Virus record (IMG/VR): IMGVR_UViG_3300049484_000260
Location: 1-64,000 of that record
Length of the DNA: 64,000 bases
Direction: 5' to 3' (one strand)
DNA from: a virus
In this document: piece after piece, positions 51,295-58,872 of the stretch
Layout of the letters: every line of letters starts with the position of its first letter
Numbering within the stretch: the stretch's first letter is position 1
Translations under genes and position numbers: made by a program
The notes under the pieces: model-generated
Told to the model about the DNA's origin: nothing
What the model saw: only the letters and a program-made list of their open reading frames with translations
Database searches by the model: none

Positions 51295-51858
51295 TTAAAT
51301 AGTGGCTATGTTCTTAGTTAATTCTCTCCAAGTTCCACCCAAGATATTGTCGATAGTAGCGAGACTGTAGTCACGGCTTAGGATGAACCGGGAAGCCGCC
51401 TCCCCCTTGAATATATACACCAGAAACAACCACAATATTCCCCCTAACGTGACGTTAAGACTAACGGCAGTACCGCTCGCATCAAACGCAATATAAAACA
51501 TTGATGTCTTACGTAGTAGTTCAGAAAGGATGTAACTCTCCCTCAACAGGGTTATCATTTTAGATGTCTCATCCTTCTCTTTGGCGATAAATGATCTCTC
51601 TGCCTCAAAAAGTCTGGTTCTTGCCTTCTGAAGGTTGGCTGCTATACGTATAAGAGATGGATCATTGCAGCTAAGACATTCCTTCCCTCTTGCATATTTA
51701 CGAATTGCAGAATTAAGAATCGATCTGTGCCGGGAGATGTCGGCCATATCCTGTCGATACTCCTGGCGAGCGAGTACTTCTTCTAATCTGCGCACTGATT
51801 TTGTGATCTCATTCATAGTATCTAATGAAATCATCCTCTTGGTGATGTATTCTATCAT
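51295..51858 (-). CDS. coiled-coil membrane protein (187 aa)
   Basis: The ATG at 51858 lies 10 nt after the Hint-7 stop and is preferred over a TTG at 51891 that overlaps Hint-7. The protein has a charged coiled coil (about residues 15-110, with a CLSC pair near the middle) and one strong hydrophobic segment (SLNVTLGGILWLFLVYIF). It should be an inner-membrane protein with a cytoplasmic helical domain. Family unknown. Confidence 0.5.
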   Translation of the reverse strand: MIEYITKRMISLDTMNEITKSVRRLEEVLARQEYRQDMADISRHRSILNSAIRKYARGKECLSCNDPSLIRIAANLQKARTRLFEAERSFIAKEKDETSKMITLLRESYILSELLRKTSMFYIAFDASGTAVSLNVTLGGILWLFLVYIFKGEAASRFILSRDYSLATIDNILGGTWRELTKNIATI

Positions 51859-51868
51859 AGTATATCCG

Positions 51869-52954
51869 CTATAGTTGTGAATTATATACAATCATTCCAT
51901 TAGCAGTAAATGCAGGGACATCTCCTACGTTAATCCCATACAAGGGTAGTTTTTCCAGCCACTCCACTTTAGTTACTTTGTCGGTGAACCCTGCAACCCC
52001 TCCACCCAAATTATTATCCTTCCCTGTAAACGCTCTTAAGGTTATTCTCTTTACGTCACGATCCTCGCTACAGAGGTTTAAGAGGTACTGCTCGTTCGTT
52101 ACATCTCTCGGAAAGTACATAGCACAATCATCAGCCCTGGCTGAGTTAAAGAAGGTCGGCTCCGATGAGCTACGCGGGAGGCTTGAAAGATAGTCGATAT
52201 CTCCTTGCTCTTTGTGTAATTCGAGGATAAGTTTGTTAAAGGACGACTCGTGGTATGTCGGGATTATAGTAACACGATATGATGATATCGTTCTTCTGAT
52301 TACTGAGAAACACCCGAACATACCGACTACAGTTGATATAGCTAAAGCATAACGGTAAGAGGGGGCGTTTACTACAGGGGGAGTAGGTTTACTTGATATC
52401 CTATAGCTGGGTATGCGATTAACAATCATTCCAGCTATTGTTAAAATCTGCTCTCTAAGGTTAAGTATGATGAATTTTTCATAGGTGACTCCTTTCTGAA
52501 TACTCCTTATATACGCAATATCGTCAGAGCGGAGATATGCGTTAAATAGAGTGCTATTGCTGATAGCCCCAATTATGAAATGCTTAGTAGATACATCCGA
52601 CATCGGAACGAATTGCATTATATTGTGCTTCTTACCAAAGCACATAACCAAAACGGGGAGGGATGGGGAGCCGTGTATAATCTTTCCTGAGATGGTAGTG
52701 ACTTTGTAAGTAAGGTCTAATCCTGTGTACATGAGACGACTAATTTCAGAGACCGTAGCCCCAATAGGTAATGAGATACGATCCCCTTCAGTAAGGGTGC
52801 GTCCTGTGTTTGGACTTAGTTCTGGAGATGCCATAAAATCAGGAGTACCTGCCCTCTTTCCGAAGAAAGTTTGGAGTTCTCTAACCCCATCCGTAGTCTG
52901 GATAAGGGTCTGCCCAGTTATTCCTGTGGCTGGTAGGAGATTCACAAATGCCAT
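51869..52954 (-). CDS. free-standing intein-like Hint protein 7, retains C-terminal Asn
   Basis: A 361-residue protein, diverged and AT-rich. Block A is GITGQTLIQTTDGVR with Gly for Cys1 and eleven or so residues before it. Block B is GSPSLPVLV, in which the His is lost. The core is ISTVVGMFGCFSVI, and a long insertion lies between it and block F (TDKVTKVEWLEKLPLYGINV). The end is ANGMIVYN followed by Ser-Gln-Leu-stop, so unlike its paralogues it keeps the terminal Asn and a Ser at +1. C-terminal Asn cyclisation is conceivable, though Tyr replaces the penultimate His. A candidate promoter lies upstream. Confidence 0.82.
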   Translation of the reverse strand: MAFVNLLPATGITGQTLIQTTDGVRELQTFFGKRAGTPDFMASPELSPNTGRTLTEGDRISLPIGATVSEISRLMYTGLDLTYKVTTISGKIIHGSPSLPVLVMCFGKKHNIMQFVPMSDVSTKHFIIGAISNSTLFNAYLRSDDIAYIRSIQKGVTYEKFIILNLREQILTIAGMIVNRIPSYRISSKPTPPVVNAPSYRYALAISTVVGMFGCFSVIRRTISSYRVTIIPTYHESSFNKLILELHKEQGDIDYLSSLPRSSSEPTFFNSARADDCAMYFPRDVTNEQYLLNLCSEDRDVKRITLRAFTGKDNNLGGGVAGFTDKVTKVEWLEKLPLYGINVGDVPAFTANGMIVYNSQL

Positions 52955-53015
52955 TTACTTACCTCGGTATATGTAGTATTTAGCTGTTACTTCGTAGGGA
53001 CTCTGTATTGCTACT

Positions 53016-53044
53016 AACATAGCATATATCTTAGTTAATTACAA
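53016..53044 (-). promoter_or_regulatory. candidate sigma-70 promoter upstream of Hint-7
   Basis: On the minus strand TTGTAA (53044-53039) and TATGTT (53021-53016) are separated by 17 nt. Each matches four of six consensus positions. They lie in the 137-nt gap before the Hint-7 gene, the longest gap in the array. The inverted repeat GTGTTTA/TAAACAC near 53068-53091 lies further upstream. Confidence 0.4.
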
Positions 53045-53091
53045 GTATATTCGTAACAGCTTAAGCGTGTTTATCGTGACGGGTAAACACC

Positions 53092-54027
53092 CTACACAGG
53101 CGAAGGAGGGAGGATATATCCTTCAGCCACAACAGCCTCTGTTCCCTCCGCTGTGAATGCGGTTAGGTCTTTGACTTCATCTCTTACCTCTATAACCCTA
53201 CTGAAACATAAGGTACAGCTCTCAAACGTAAACTTAGAGATGATGTTTGCCACATCTTCCCTCACCTTCCTACATCCTAACATGATGGATGAGGGTGTCT
53301 TGCGCAAAGGGAGAAGTTGATATGAATGCGCTGAATGTGAGAATACGTTAAAGGATTTGCATCTCGATCCACCCTGTCGTGTAGGGAGAAAGCTAACTAC
53401 AGTTTGTGACGGGTTCCAGAGAGGGGCGATACTAACCCTTAATTGCGCACCATCATCTATTACTTCTACGTCTATGCTCGTAAAACATCTGACAGCGCGG
53501 GTGACAGCAGAGACTGCTCTCGCGTATCTGTATGACGGTAGTTTAAGGTCGATTACATCAGAGGAAGTGTCTTCACAGTCTATAGAGGAGTCTATCATGT
53601 TCTTCACATGATCGATCTGATGTCTTAGGTCTGCCGCAGTTAATTCTTTATAGCTAATTGGTATAAAACATCCACCTGAAACCGAATGATCGGGAGGGAA
53701 TGATGAAAATGATGAAGAAACTTGGATCAAGCTATGCTGCCACCCTATACATGACATAGGGATTATTTCTATACTCCCTGTAATGTCGTTAGACACGACA
53801 ATGCGCTGCGACGGAGACCCTGTTATACCTCCACCAGATGAGGTCAATACGGTAATAGCTGGCTTGTTTCCAATGCGACGATATGCCCATATATCGTGTA
53901 TATTCATCCCACAGACAATATCTGGAGACGGACATGTGACTACATCACCTATTTCCCTAACTCCTTCAGAACTCTGTACGAGAGTAGATGGTGTTACTCC
54001 ATGAATTACGCACACAGCATTGTGCAT
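53092..54027 (-). CDS. free-standing intein-like Hint protein 8
   Basis: A 311-residue, strongly diverged member. Block A is GVTPSTLVQSSEGVR (Gly for Cys1). Block B is GSPSQRIVV, where the His is replaced by Gln. The core is YRYARAVSAVTRAVRCFTSI. Block F is SRVIEVRDEVKDLTAF, with the usual IPLY part missing, and the end AEGYILPPSPV lacks His-Asn. The pattern of conserved glycines and hydrophobics still supports a Hint fold. AT-rich, like Hints 7 and 9. Confidence 0.75.
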   Translation of the reverse strand: MHNAVCVIHGVTPSTLVQSSEGVREIGDVVTCPSPDIVCGMNIHDIWAYRRIGNKPAITVLTSSGGGITGSPSQRIVVSNDITGSIEIIPMSCIGWQHSLIQVSSSFSSFPPDHSVSGGCFIPISYKELTAADLRHQIDHVKNMIDSSIDCEDTSSDVIDLKLPSYRYARAVSAVTRAVRCFTSIDVEVIDDGAQLRVSIAPLWNPSQTVVSFLPTRQGGSRCKSFNVFSHSAHSYQLLPLRKTPSSIMLGCRKVREDVANIISKFTFESCTLCFSRVIEVRDEVKDLTAFTAEGTEAVVAEGYILPPSPV

Positions 54028-54084
54028 ATTACACCCCAGTAGTTGTCATTGTAAAGATAAACTTCTTAGCAACAGTAGTAAATC

Positions 54085-55116
54085 CTATGGATGCTGTAGA
54101 ATAAATCCATTCCCCATAAAGACCATAGGATGATCGAGCCTGAGACAATGTAGCATCTCCTTACATGATGAAACGGAGGATATAACTTCAGAGTACATTA
54201 TAGGGGTTACGTTATGTCTCAATGACCCTATATTAGACACATAATTACTCATAATAAGGTCTCTAATTGAAGGAGGAATATTCCAACAGTCCGGTTCTAT
54301 ATCTTGTAAAGCTCTATATGCCCCTGATATATTACTGTGACGATAGAACGTATTTACGGGGTGAATATCTCTCCCAACTACCGATGAATGCTTACGTTGA
54401 TTTTTTATTCTCCCGTTCAAATAATGCTGATATGTCGATGATAGGTACTGCTCCATCAACATAATATTAAAAACTGAGTCATTACCCATAGGAGACAGGT
54501 AAATTGTGAAAGGTGGTTTGTCAGAATTGTGTCGTCTATATTCCTTTATCGCTGAATAGCATCCAGCCATCCCAGCAACACAAGATACTGTATTCGCAAT
54601 ATCGAACGATGATACATTCAAGAACAAGTTACGATTATTACTGAAAGAGATAGAAGGGATACATACATGTAATATGCTCCCTAAGACTACAGCGATTTGC
54701 TGACGGTAGTTAAGATTAGCTATATTAGATAGATCATTTCTGTAGGAGGTGGAGGAGGTGATCGATCCTGGGTGGATATTGCACGTACCGCCAACAACAG
54801 CATAGGATGGGGTGAGCGATGATATCGACACGAATTCTACGCAATCTTTATCCTCGCGGTTATACGCAAGTACGCGAAGGTCTGGTGATCCTGTAATAAC
54901 CTTTCCAGACTTAGTTACCACTGTTATTGCGTCGCATATACCTCCAGAACGTACTGACTCGATGCGGGTATCCGAGCTAAGGAGTGATACGTACCTCCCA
55001 TCAGAGGTGGATGTGATTTCGTTGACGTTACTTATCGGGGTTATACCCCTAAAATAATTATCGACTGAGTGTAAGTTCACCAGAGTGCGACCACACACTG
55101 CGCTAACGAATGCCAT
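54085..55116 (-). CDS. free-standing intein-like Hint protein 9
   Basis: A 343-residue member and the first of the array to be transcribed. Block A is poorly kept (AVCGRTLVN, with a Cys three residues from the usual place), followed by RGITPI. Block B is GSPDLRVLAYN, His replaced by Leu. The core is IANTVSCVAGMAGCYSAIKE. Block F is SEVISSVSSCKEMLHCLRLDHPMVFMGNGFI, ending QHP-stop, without the terminal Asn. It opens MAFVSAV, like the MAFVNLL of Hint-7. Identification relies on the order of blocks shared with the better-conserved copies. Confidence 0.72.
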   Translation of the reverse strand: MAFVSAVCGRTLVNLHSVDNYFRGITPISNVNEITSTSDGRYVSLLSSDTRIESVRSGGICDAITVVTKSGKVITGSPDLRVLAYNREDKDCVEFVSISSLTPSYAVVGGTCNIHPGSITSSTSYRNDLSNIANLNYRQQIAVVLGSILHVCIPSISFSNNRNLFLNVSSFDIANTVSCVAGMAGCYSAIKEYRRHNSDKPPFTIYLSPMGNDSVFNIMLMEQYLSSTYQHYLNGRIKNQRKHSSVVGRDIHPVNTFYRHSNISGAYRALQDIEPDCWNIPPSIRDLIMSNYVSNIGSLRHNVTPIMYSEVISSVSSCKEMLHCLRLDHPMVFMGNGFILQHP

Positions 55117-55136
55117 GATATTATCAAGATTATATG

Positions 55137-55158
55137 CGGGCTGGAAGGAACCAGCCCG
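55137..55158 (-). terminator. stem-loop between 55169 gene and the Hint array
   Basis: CGGGCTGG (55137-55144) and CCAGCCCG (55151-55158) form an 8-bp GC-rich stem with a 6-nt loop. On the minus strand it is followed by CATATAATC rather than a U-run. It may be a weak or partial terminator separating the replication genes from the array, or an mRNA-stabilising hairpin. Confidence 0.5.
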
Positions 55159-55168
55159 TAATTGATTA

Positions 55169-56272
55169 TTACTCGCAGAGTTCCGCGATGTAGGACACCT
55201 CAGAGGGAGTTAATGGGTCTTTCCCTCCAAACATGATAACCAGACTGCGCAGTCTAAGGAGGGCGGTGGCGAGAACGAATATCTCTCGTTTATGTTCTCC
55301 TATTCTCTCCTTAGCTACTCGGATCATTCCTTTTATATCGGCATTCGGTACATACGACGCACCTATAGTGACGGAACTCCGTACCCGTGCATCAGTAAGT
55401 ATATCTGACAGAATAGATGACAGACTCCGTAATTTCTCAGAGAAATACTGAGATGAATTACATTCGTCTTTCCGCGAATTAGCTCCCTTTTTAAGGAAAG
55501 ATATCTCTAAGTGAAGCGCGTTGATTGCTTCTTTAGTGGAAGTGCGTTCTTTCTGGAGTAACTCTTGTAACTCCTCGACGCGAGCTACCGCTGCGCACGT
55601 ATTTCGCTTCAGAGTATCGTTTTCAGCACGAAGAGCGTCACATTCCTTCGACTCCTGGTTTATGTTCGGTCTTTCTGGGAGGGGGTGTTTGAGTATGTGG
55701 AGCACGTGTATCTCGGCCGTGAATATATGCTGAGAGGACTCTCCTGCCGCTGTACGTATGCTGTTATTGCCGTCGATAAATATCGGATCATGTAAACGCT
55801 CATCCCCTTGACGGATTGATAGGAGGGCCGCACGCGCCTCATCTCTGATAGCATGTAGCACATCGTTTAGCATGATGCGCTCTTCTTCGCTTTTACGCAA
55901 CTTAGAACGGCACTCATCCATCTCCTTTCGTAGGAGGGATGTTTCGTCTTTAGACTCTCCGTCGTTACGAGGCTCTGTATTGCGTGGTAAGCTCTCGGTT
56001 ATAAAACGCATAGCCTTAGTGATATTTCCTTCTATGTCACAGAGTGTGCTCTCGAACTCTCCGAGGTGGTCATTAGTCAAACTCTCTCGTAGAGAGTTTA
56101 CTCTGAACGCGCAGTTTGTTAGTGCCTTATAGGCGCACATGAGTTTTATCCTACCTTTGATGATCTTCTGGCGACGATCCTTGCAACAGGCCTTTAGACC
56201 CTCAACTATACGGCAGTCGTCTGGTGCGGCTGTATTGCGGCAGTCTTGTACAATCTTGTCATGATTAAGCAT
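55169..56272 (-). CDS. coiled-coil protein (367 aa)
   Basis: A 367-residue protein dominated by charged heptad-like helices (KDETSLLRKEMDECRSKLRK, LRAENDTLKR region). The N-terminus is Cys-rich (DCRNTAAPDDC, then KACCK), which might bind metal. No enzyme motif, signal peptide or membrane segment is seen. It lies between the ParB-like gene and Hint-9. It could be a structural or scaffolding protein of the replication module; function unknown. Confidence 0.6.
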   Translation of the reverse strand: MLNHDKIVQDCRNTAAPDDCRIVEGLKACCKDRRQKIIKGRIKLMCAYKALTNCAFRVNSLRESLTNDHLGEFESTLCDIEGNITKAMRFITESLPRNTEPRNDGESKDETSLLRKEMDECRSKLRKSEEERIMLNDVLHAIRDEARAALLSIRQGDERLHDPIFIDGNNSIRTAAGESSQHIFTAEIHVLHILKHPLPERPNINQESKECDALRAENDTLKRNTCAAVARVEELQELLQKERTSTKEAINALHLEISFLKKGANSRKDECNSSQYFSEKLRSLSSILSDILTDARVRSSVTIGASYVPNADIKGMIRVAKERIGEHKREIFVLATALLRLRSLVIMFGGKDPLTPSEVSYIAELCE

Positions 56273-56289
56273 AGCTCTCCCCTCATGGG

Positions 56290-56781
56290 TTACACTGCGA
56301 TTAGTTTAACTACATTTGACTTAACTGATATTTTACGTAACACCTCCACATCTCCAGAGAACGACGCGGGGAACCACGGTATTTTTAAAAACTGAAGGGC
56401 GCGAATTCTATGATTCCCGTCAGATACTCCCGATGTTCCTGGACGCATGGAGTATGTATCTATTGTTATAGGGTGAAACCCTTTACCTTCTACGTATTCA
56501 TTTACTAATGCTGCTACCCGGACTGCGTGTTTTAACGCAGTAGGGATTATGTTATTCTCGCTTAGTTTTCTGTCGTCTTGCCACTCAACGTGTATGTTAC
56601 ACATACTAACATACTGCATTGATGATATTATCTCAGCATCCGTTATGCCGTCATACGCGAACCCAGTATAGCCTACCCACGATCTAATCCTTCTAAATGA
56701 ACACAAAGTCACACAGGATGTGCGGGTGGGGCACTGCTCCATTGGGCAGCTACGTGTGCATAGCTTGACGAATACTGGCAT
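56290..56781 (-). CDS. ParB/sulfiredoxin-like domain protein with Cys cluster
   Basis: A 163-residue protein. The C-terminal part contains SDGNHRIRALQFLKIPWFP, the D-G-x-H-R-x-x-A...i-P signature of ParB/Srx nuclease-like domains, which bind nucleotides and often act on DNA. The N-terminal 30 residues hold five Cys (positions 8, 12, 17, 23, 27), possibly a zinc or iron-sulfur site, which is not usual for the family. The ribosome-binding AAGGTG lies at the end of the small ORF before it. Confidence 0.62.
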   Translation of the reverse strand: MPVFVKLCTRSCPMEQCPTRTSCVTLCSFRRIRSWVGYTGFAYDGITDAEIISSMQYVSMCNIHVEWQDDRKLSENNIIPTALKHAVRVAALVNEYVEGKGFHPITIDTYSMRPGTSGVSDGNHRIRALQFLKIPWFPASFSGDVEVLRKISVKSNVVKLIAV

Positions 56782-56785
56782 ATTA

Positions 56786-56890
56786 TCACCTTGTTATAAA
56801 GTATCGCATGATCTTGTTTATCAGCCTACACAACCACATCAGTAAATGCAACGTACCCATGAAGCGACGAAGGAAAGGTGTGTATCGCAT
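56786..56890 (-). CDS. small ORF (34 aa), translationally coupled
   Basis: A 34-codon ORF starts at ATG 56890, overlapping the stop of the preceding gene as TGATG, and ends TGA five bases before the next ATG. The peptide is basic and hydrophobic (MRYTPFLRRF...LLMWLCRLINKIM), perhaps a small membrane peptide. Tight coupling at both ends supports translation, but it could also be a leader that only carries the ribosome to the ParB-like gene. Confidence 0.45.
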   Translation of the reverse strand: MRYTPFLRRFMGTLHLLMWLCRLINKIMRYFITR

Positions 56891-57108
56891 CATATCAGTG
56901 ATGCGACGTGCAATACTTCTTTTTTTACATGAGAAAACTCCCTAACCACTGCCGATGCTTTAGAAAAAAGACCGTATAAGGTATAGCTCCCATCCTTGTG
57001 TTCGCACCAATCAAGGGTTGCACCATACACCTGTGAAATGTAATCCATTTCCTTTTTTGTTGGTGATATAGCTCGAACTCCACTACCGAACCTGTATATT
57101 GCTTTCAT
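56890..57108 (-). CDS. small protein (72 aa) behind a strong promoter
   Basis: A 72-residue protein (MKAIYRFGSGVRAISPTKKE...) with a good AAGGAG ribosome-binding site. It is the first gene after the TTGACA/TATAGT promoter at 57150-57178, so is probably expressed early. No domain recognised. Compact, moderately basic and without membrane segments; may be an early host-takeover protein. Confidence 0.6.
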   Translation of the reverse strand: MKAIYRFGSGVRAISPTKKEMDYISQVYGATLDWCEHKDGSYTLYGLFSKASAVVREFSHVKKEVLHVASLI

Positions 57109-57149
57109 TACTGCTCCTTATTTGGTTGGTTATTAACTTCGACTAAACT

Positions 57150-57178
57150 ACTATATCACATACGAAAAGAGATGTCAA
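57150..57178 (-). promoter_or_regulatory. strong sigma-70 promoter
   Basis: On the minus strand TTGACA (57178-57173), a 17-nt spacer, then TATAGT (57155-57150). The -35 is perfect and the -10 has five of six consensus bases. It lies about 40 nt upstream of the ATG at 57108 in an AT-rich gap, so the transcript would start with the 72-residue gene. Confidence 0.82.
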
Positions 57179-57196
57179 CTGAAATAATTGCCACCA

Positions 57197-57784
57197 TCAT
57201 TTAATATTTGCATACGTTCTTATCAAGGTCGGGATACGGCAGTCCCCGAATAGGTCTCCCAGGTCTTTAGCATGATATGGGGTTGGGAATATTATACAAG
57301 GTACCCCTAAACTCGTAAGACGTTTACGTGAGTATGAAGCTCCTATCATCCCAGGATTACGACCGTCTGGTCTAATATCGTTATCATGTATAATTATTAC
57401 TCTACGTATCAGACCTATTTTATATAGAATAGATACCCATCTGGTCTGATACATATTGAGACCGTTATTTAAGATGGCAGCCGCGCACTCTGCATATCGA
57501 TAGACAGTCATAAGGTCTGCGATCCCCTCAGTAAGAATTAAATTCCCTGTCATTGGGGTGGATATAAATGCCAAAGGCATAGCACCTAAATAGTGCTCAT
57601 GCTTCCCACTAATAGCCGACCTTATATAATACCCGCTGGGAATTCCTGCCCAGTCATATAGCATAGTATATAATGATGACTCAGTTACACCATCAAATAC
57701 ATTAGTCATTCCTTTAAACTTTGTAGGCTCTGAGGCTATTATCTTTTTCCAGTGAGGAGGTAGGGCTGTAGAATCTATTATCAT
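57197..57784 (-). CDS. TOPRIM-domain protein, primase-like
   Basis: A 195-residue protein. Residues 82-180 form a TOPRIM domain: LILTEGIADLMT (Glu86), IIHDNDI with Asp134/Asp136, GASYSRKRLTSLGVP, and HAKDLGDLF. This resembles the catalytic domain of DnaG-type and plasmid/phage primases and of topoisomerases. There is no zinc-binding domain or helicase part, and the protein is shorter than DnaG. It may be one subunit of a split primase, with the zinc-ribbon protein at 59320-60360 a possible partner. The start overlaps the upstream gene stop in ATGA. Confidence 0.72.
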   Translation of the reverse strand: MIIDSTALPPHWKKIIASEPTKFKGMTNVFDGVTESSLYTMLYDWAGIPSGYYIRSAISGKHEHYLGAMPLAFISTPMTGNLILTEGIADLMTVYRYAECAAAILNNGLNMYQTRWVSILYKIGLIRRVIIIHDNDIRPDGRNPGMIGASYSRKRLTSLGVPCIIFPTPYHAKDLGDLFGDCRIPTLIRTYANIK

Positions 57785-58872
57785 GATGTATAGAACTTTG
57801 GCTCAATTCCTAATTTAGTATAGAGACGCAATAATGGTTTTGTAAGGCGTTGTACTTTCTTCTTGCCTTGGTATCGATACCCCCACCACTTAGGAAGTGG
57901 CTCTCCTGCTGCTGTGATAGCTCGTGCAAGCTCGTTGTATGATGAGAGCATGACCACCTTTAATGGCTCTTTTTCTGGGTACAGGAAAAGGAGGGTCGGT
58001 CTCTCTAAGTAATCTGCTATCTGTCTTAGAAGTTTCGGTAGTTCGGAAACAGGAACTCCAGCGCGGGTACATTGCCTCTCAGGGATCATGAAATTAACCA
58101 TTCGGTGTATTACCCCACGTACCCTCCACCGATTAGGATCATGCTGGTTGCGCGAATGTGAGTGATCGACAACGGCGACAGATAAGTCCAGAGGGCGACC
58201 TGTAACCAAGCATCTCCCTCCCTGAATGGCAAGCTGAAACTCTCTAAATGATGAGAGTGTAGAGTGTTTCAGTTTTACTACCTCAGCACGGAGTAAAAAT
58301 GGAGTGAGAAGACACTCATACGGCCCATGACTGGGCGGCCATGATGGGAAGGAATCGTAGCTTGTTCTGAGTGATACCTCTGCGTACTCATAGGTTGTAC
58401 ATAGGGTGGGTTTCTGTATTTCGGGAGTTACACTGGTCAGGATCAGCCATGATAATTCCGTAGGAGATTTTCGGTACGCCTGACTCTTTTCCCTCAGAGG
58501 GAAGCCCTGACTCTCTGCAACCATCTTTTTAAGTAAGCTACCCAGTGGTATCTCCGGCGGCCCGGCTGCCGCCACCTTGGGGAACACACCGACCATCTCC
58601 GGCGGCCCGGCTGCCGCCACCTTGGGGAACACACCGGCCATCTCCGGCGGCCCGGCTGCCGCCACCTTGGGGAACACACCGACCATCTCCGGCGGCCCGG
58701 CTGCCGCCACCTTGGGGAACACACCGACCATCTCCGGCGGCCCGGCTGCCGCCACCTTGGGGAACACACCGCCCATCTCCGGCGGCCCGGCTGCCGCCAC
58801 CTTGGGGAACACACCAGCCTTGCTAAACTTGACCACAGGCAGGAGTAGCCCTTTACATTGTGTGTACTTCAT
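57781..58872 (-). CDS. endonuclease VII-like HNH protein with 15-residue repeats
   Basis: The ATG at 58872 follows GGGGAG at 7 nt, which is better than a TTG at 58899. The product has about 363 residues. Residues about 20-110 are six tandem copies of a 15-residue unit containing GVFPKVAAAGPPEM. The C-terminal half contains RCLVTGRPL, then AVVDHSHSRNQH (His at about 237 and 239) and VRGVIHRMVNF (Asn at about 260), the DH-x-H...RG...N pattern of T4 endonuclease VII and related HNH resolvases. It probably resolves branched DNA before packaging. The repeat is absent from ordinary family members. Confidence 0.7.
   Translation of the reverse strand: MKYTQCKGLLLPVVKFSKAGVFPKVAAAGPPEMGGVFPKVAAAGPPEMVGVFPKVAAAGPPEMVGVFPKVAAAGPPEMAGVFPKVAAAGPPEMVGVFPKVAAAGPPEIPLGSLLKKMVAESQGFPLREKSQAYRKSPTELSWLILTSVTPEIQKPTLCTTYEYAEVSLRTSYDSFPSWPPSHGPYECLLTPFLLRAEVVKLKHSTLSSFREFQLAIQGGRCLVTGRPLDLSVAVVDHSHSRNQHDPNRWRVRGVIHRMVNFMIPERQCTRAGVPVSELPKLLRQIADYLERPTLLFLYPEKEPLKVVMLSSYNELARAITAAGEPLPKWWGYRYQGKKKVQRLTKPLLRLYTKLGIEPKFYTS
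58551..58815. repeat. 45-bp tandem repeat, five full plus one partial copy
   Basis: The unit of 45 bp (15 codons) recurs at 58551-58590 (partial), 58591-58635, 58636-58680, 58681-58725, 58726-58770 and 58771-58815. Copies differ only at the codon for the residue before Gly-Val (Val, Ala or Gly). Being a multiple of three, it is open in several frames on both strands. High GC and near identity indicate recent expansion. It is inside the endonuclease VII-like gene. Confidence 0.97.

Noticed and set aside
51858-51891. TTG start at 51891 for the coiled-coil membrane protein
   Set aside because: It would overlap the Hint-7 end by 23 nt without a ribosome-binding site; the ATG at 51858 follows the stop codon.
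58551-58815. CRISPR array
   Set aside because: The copies are contiguous without unique spacers and lie within a coding region.
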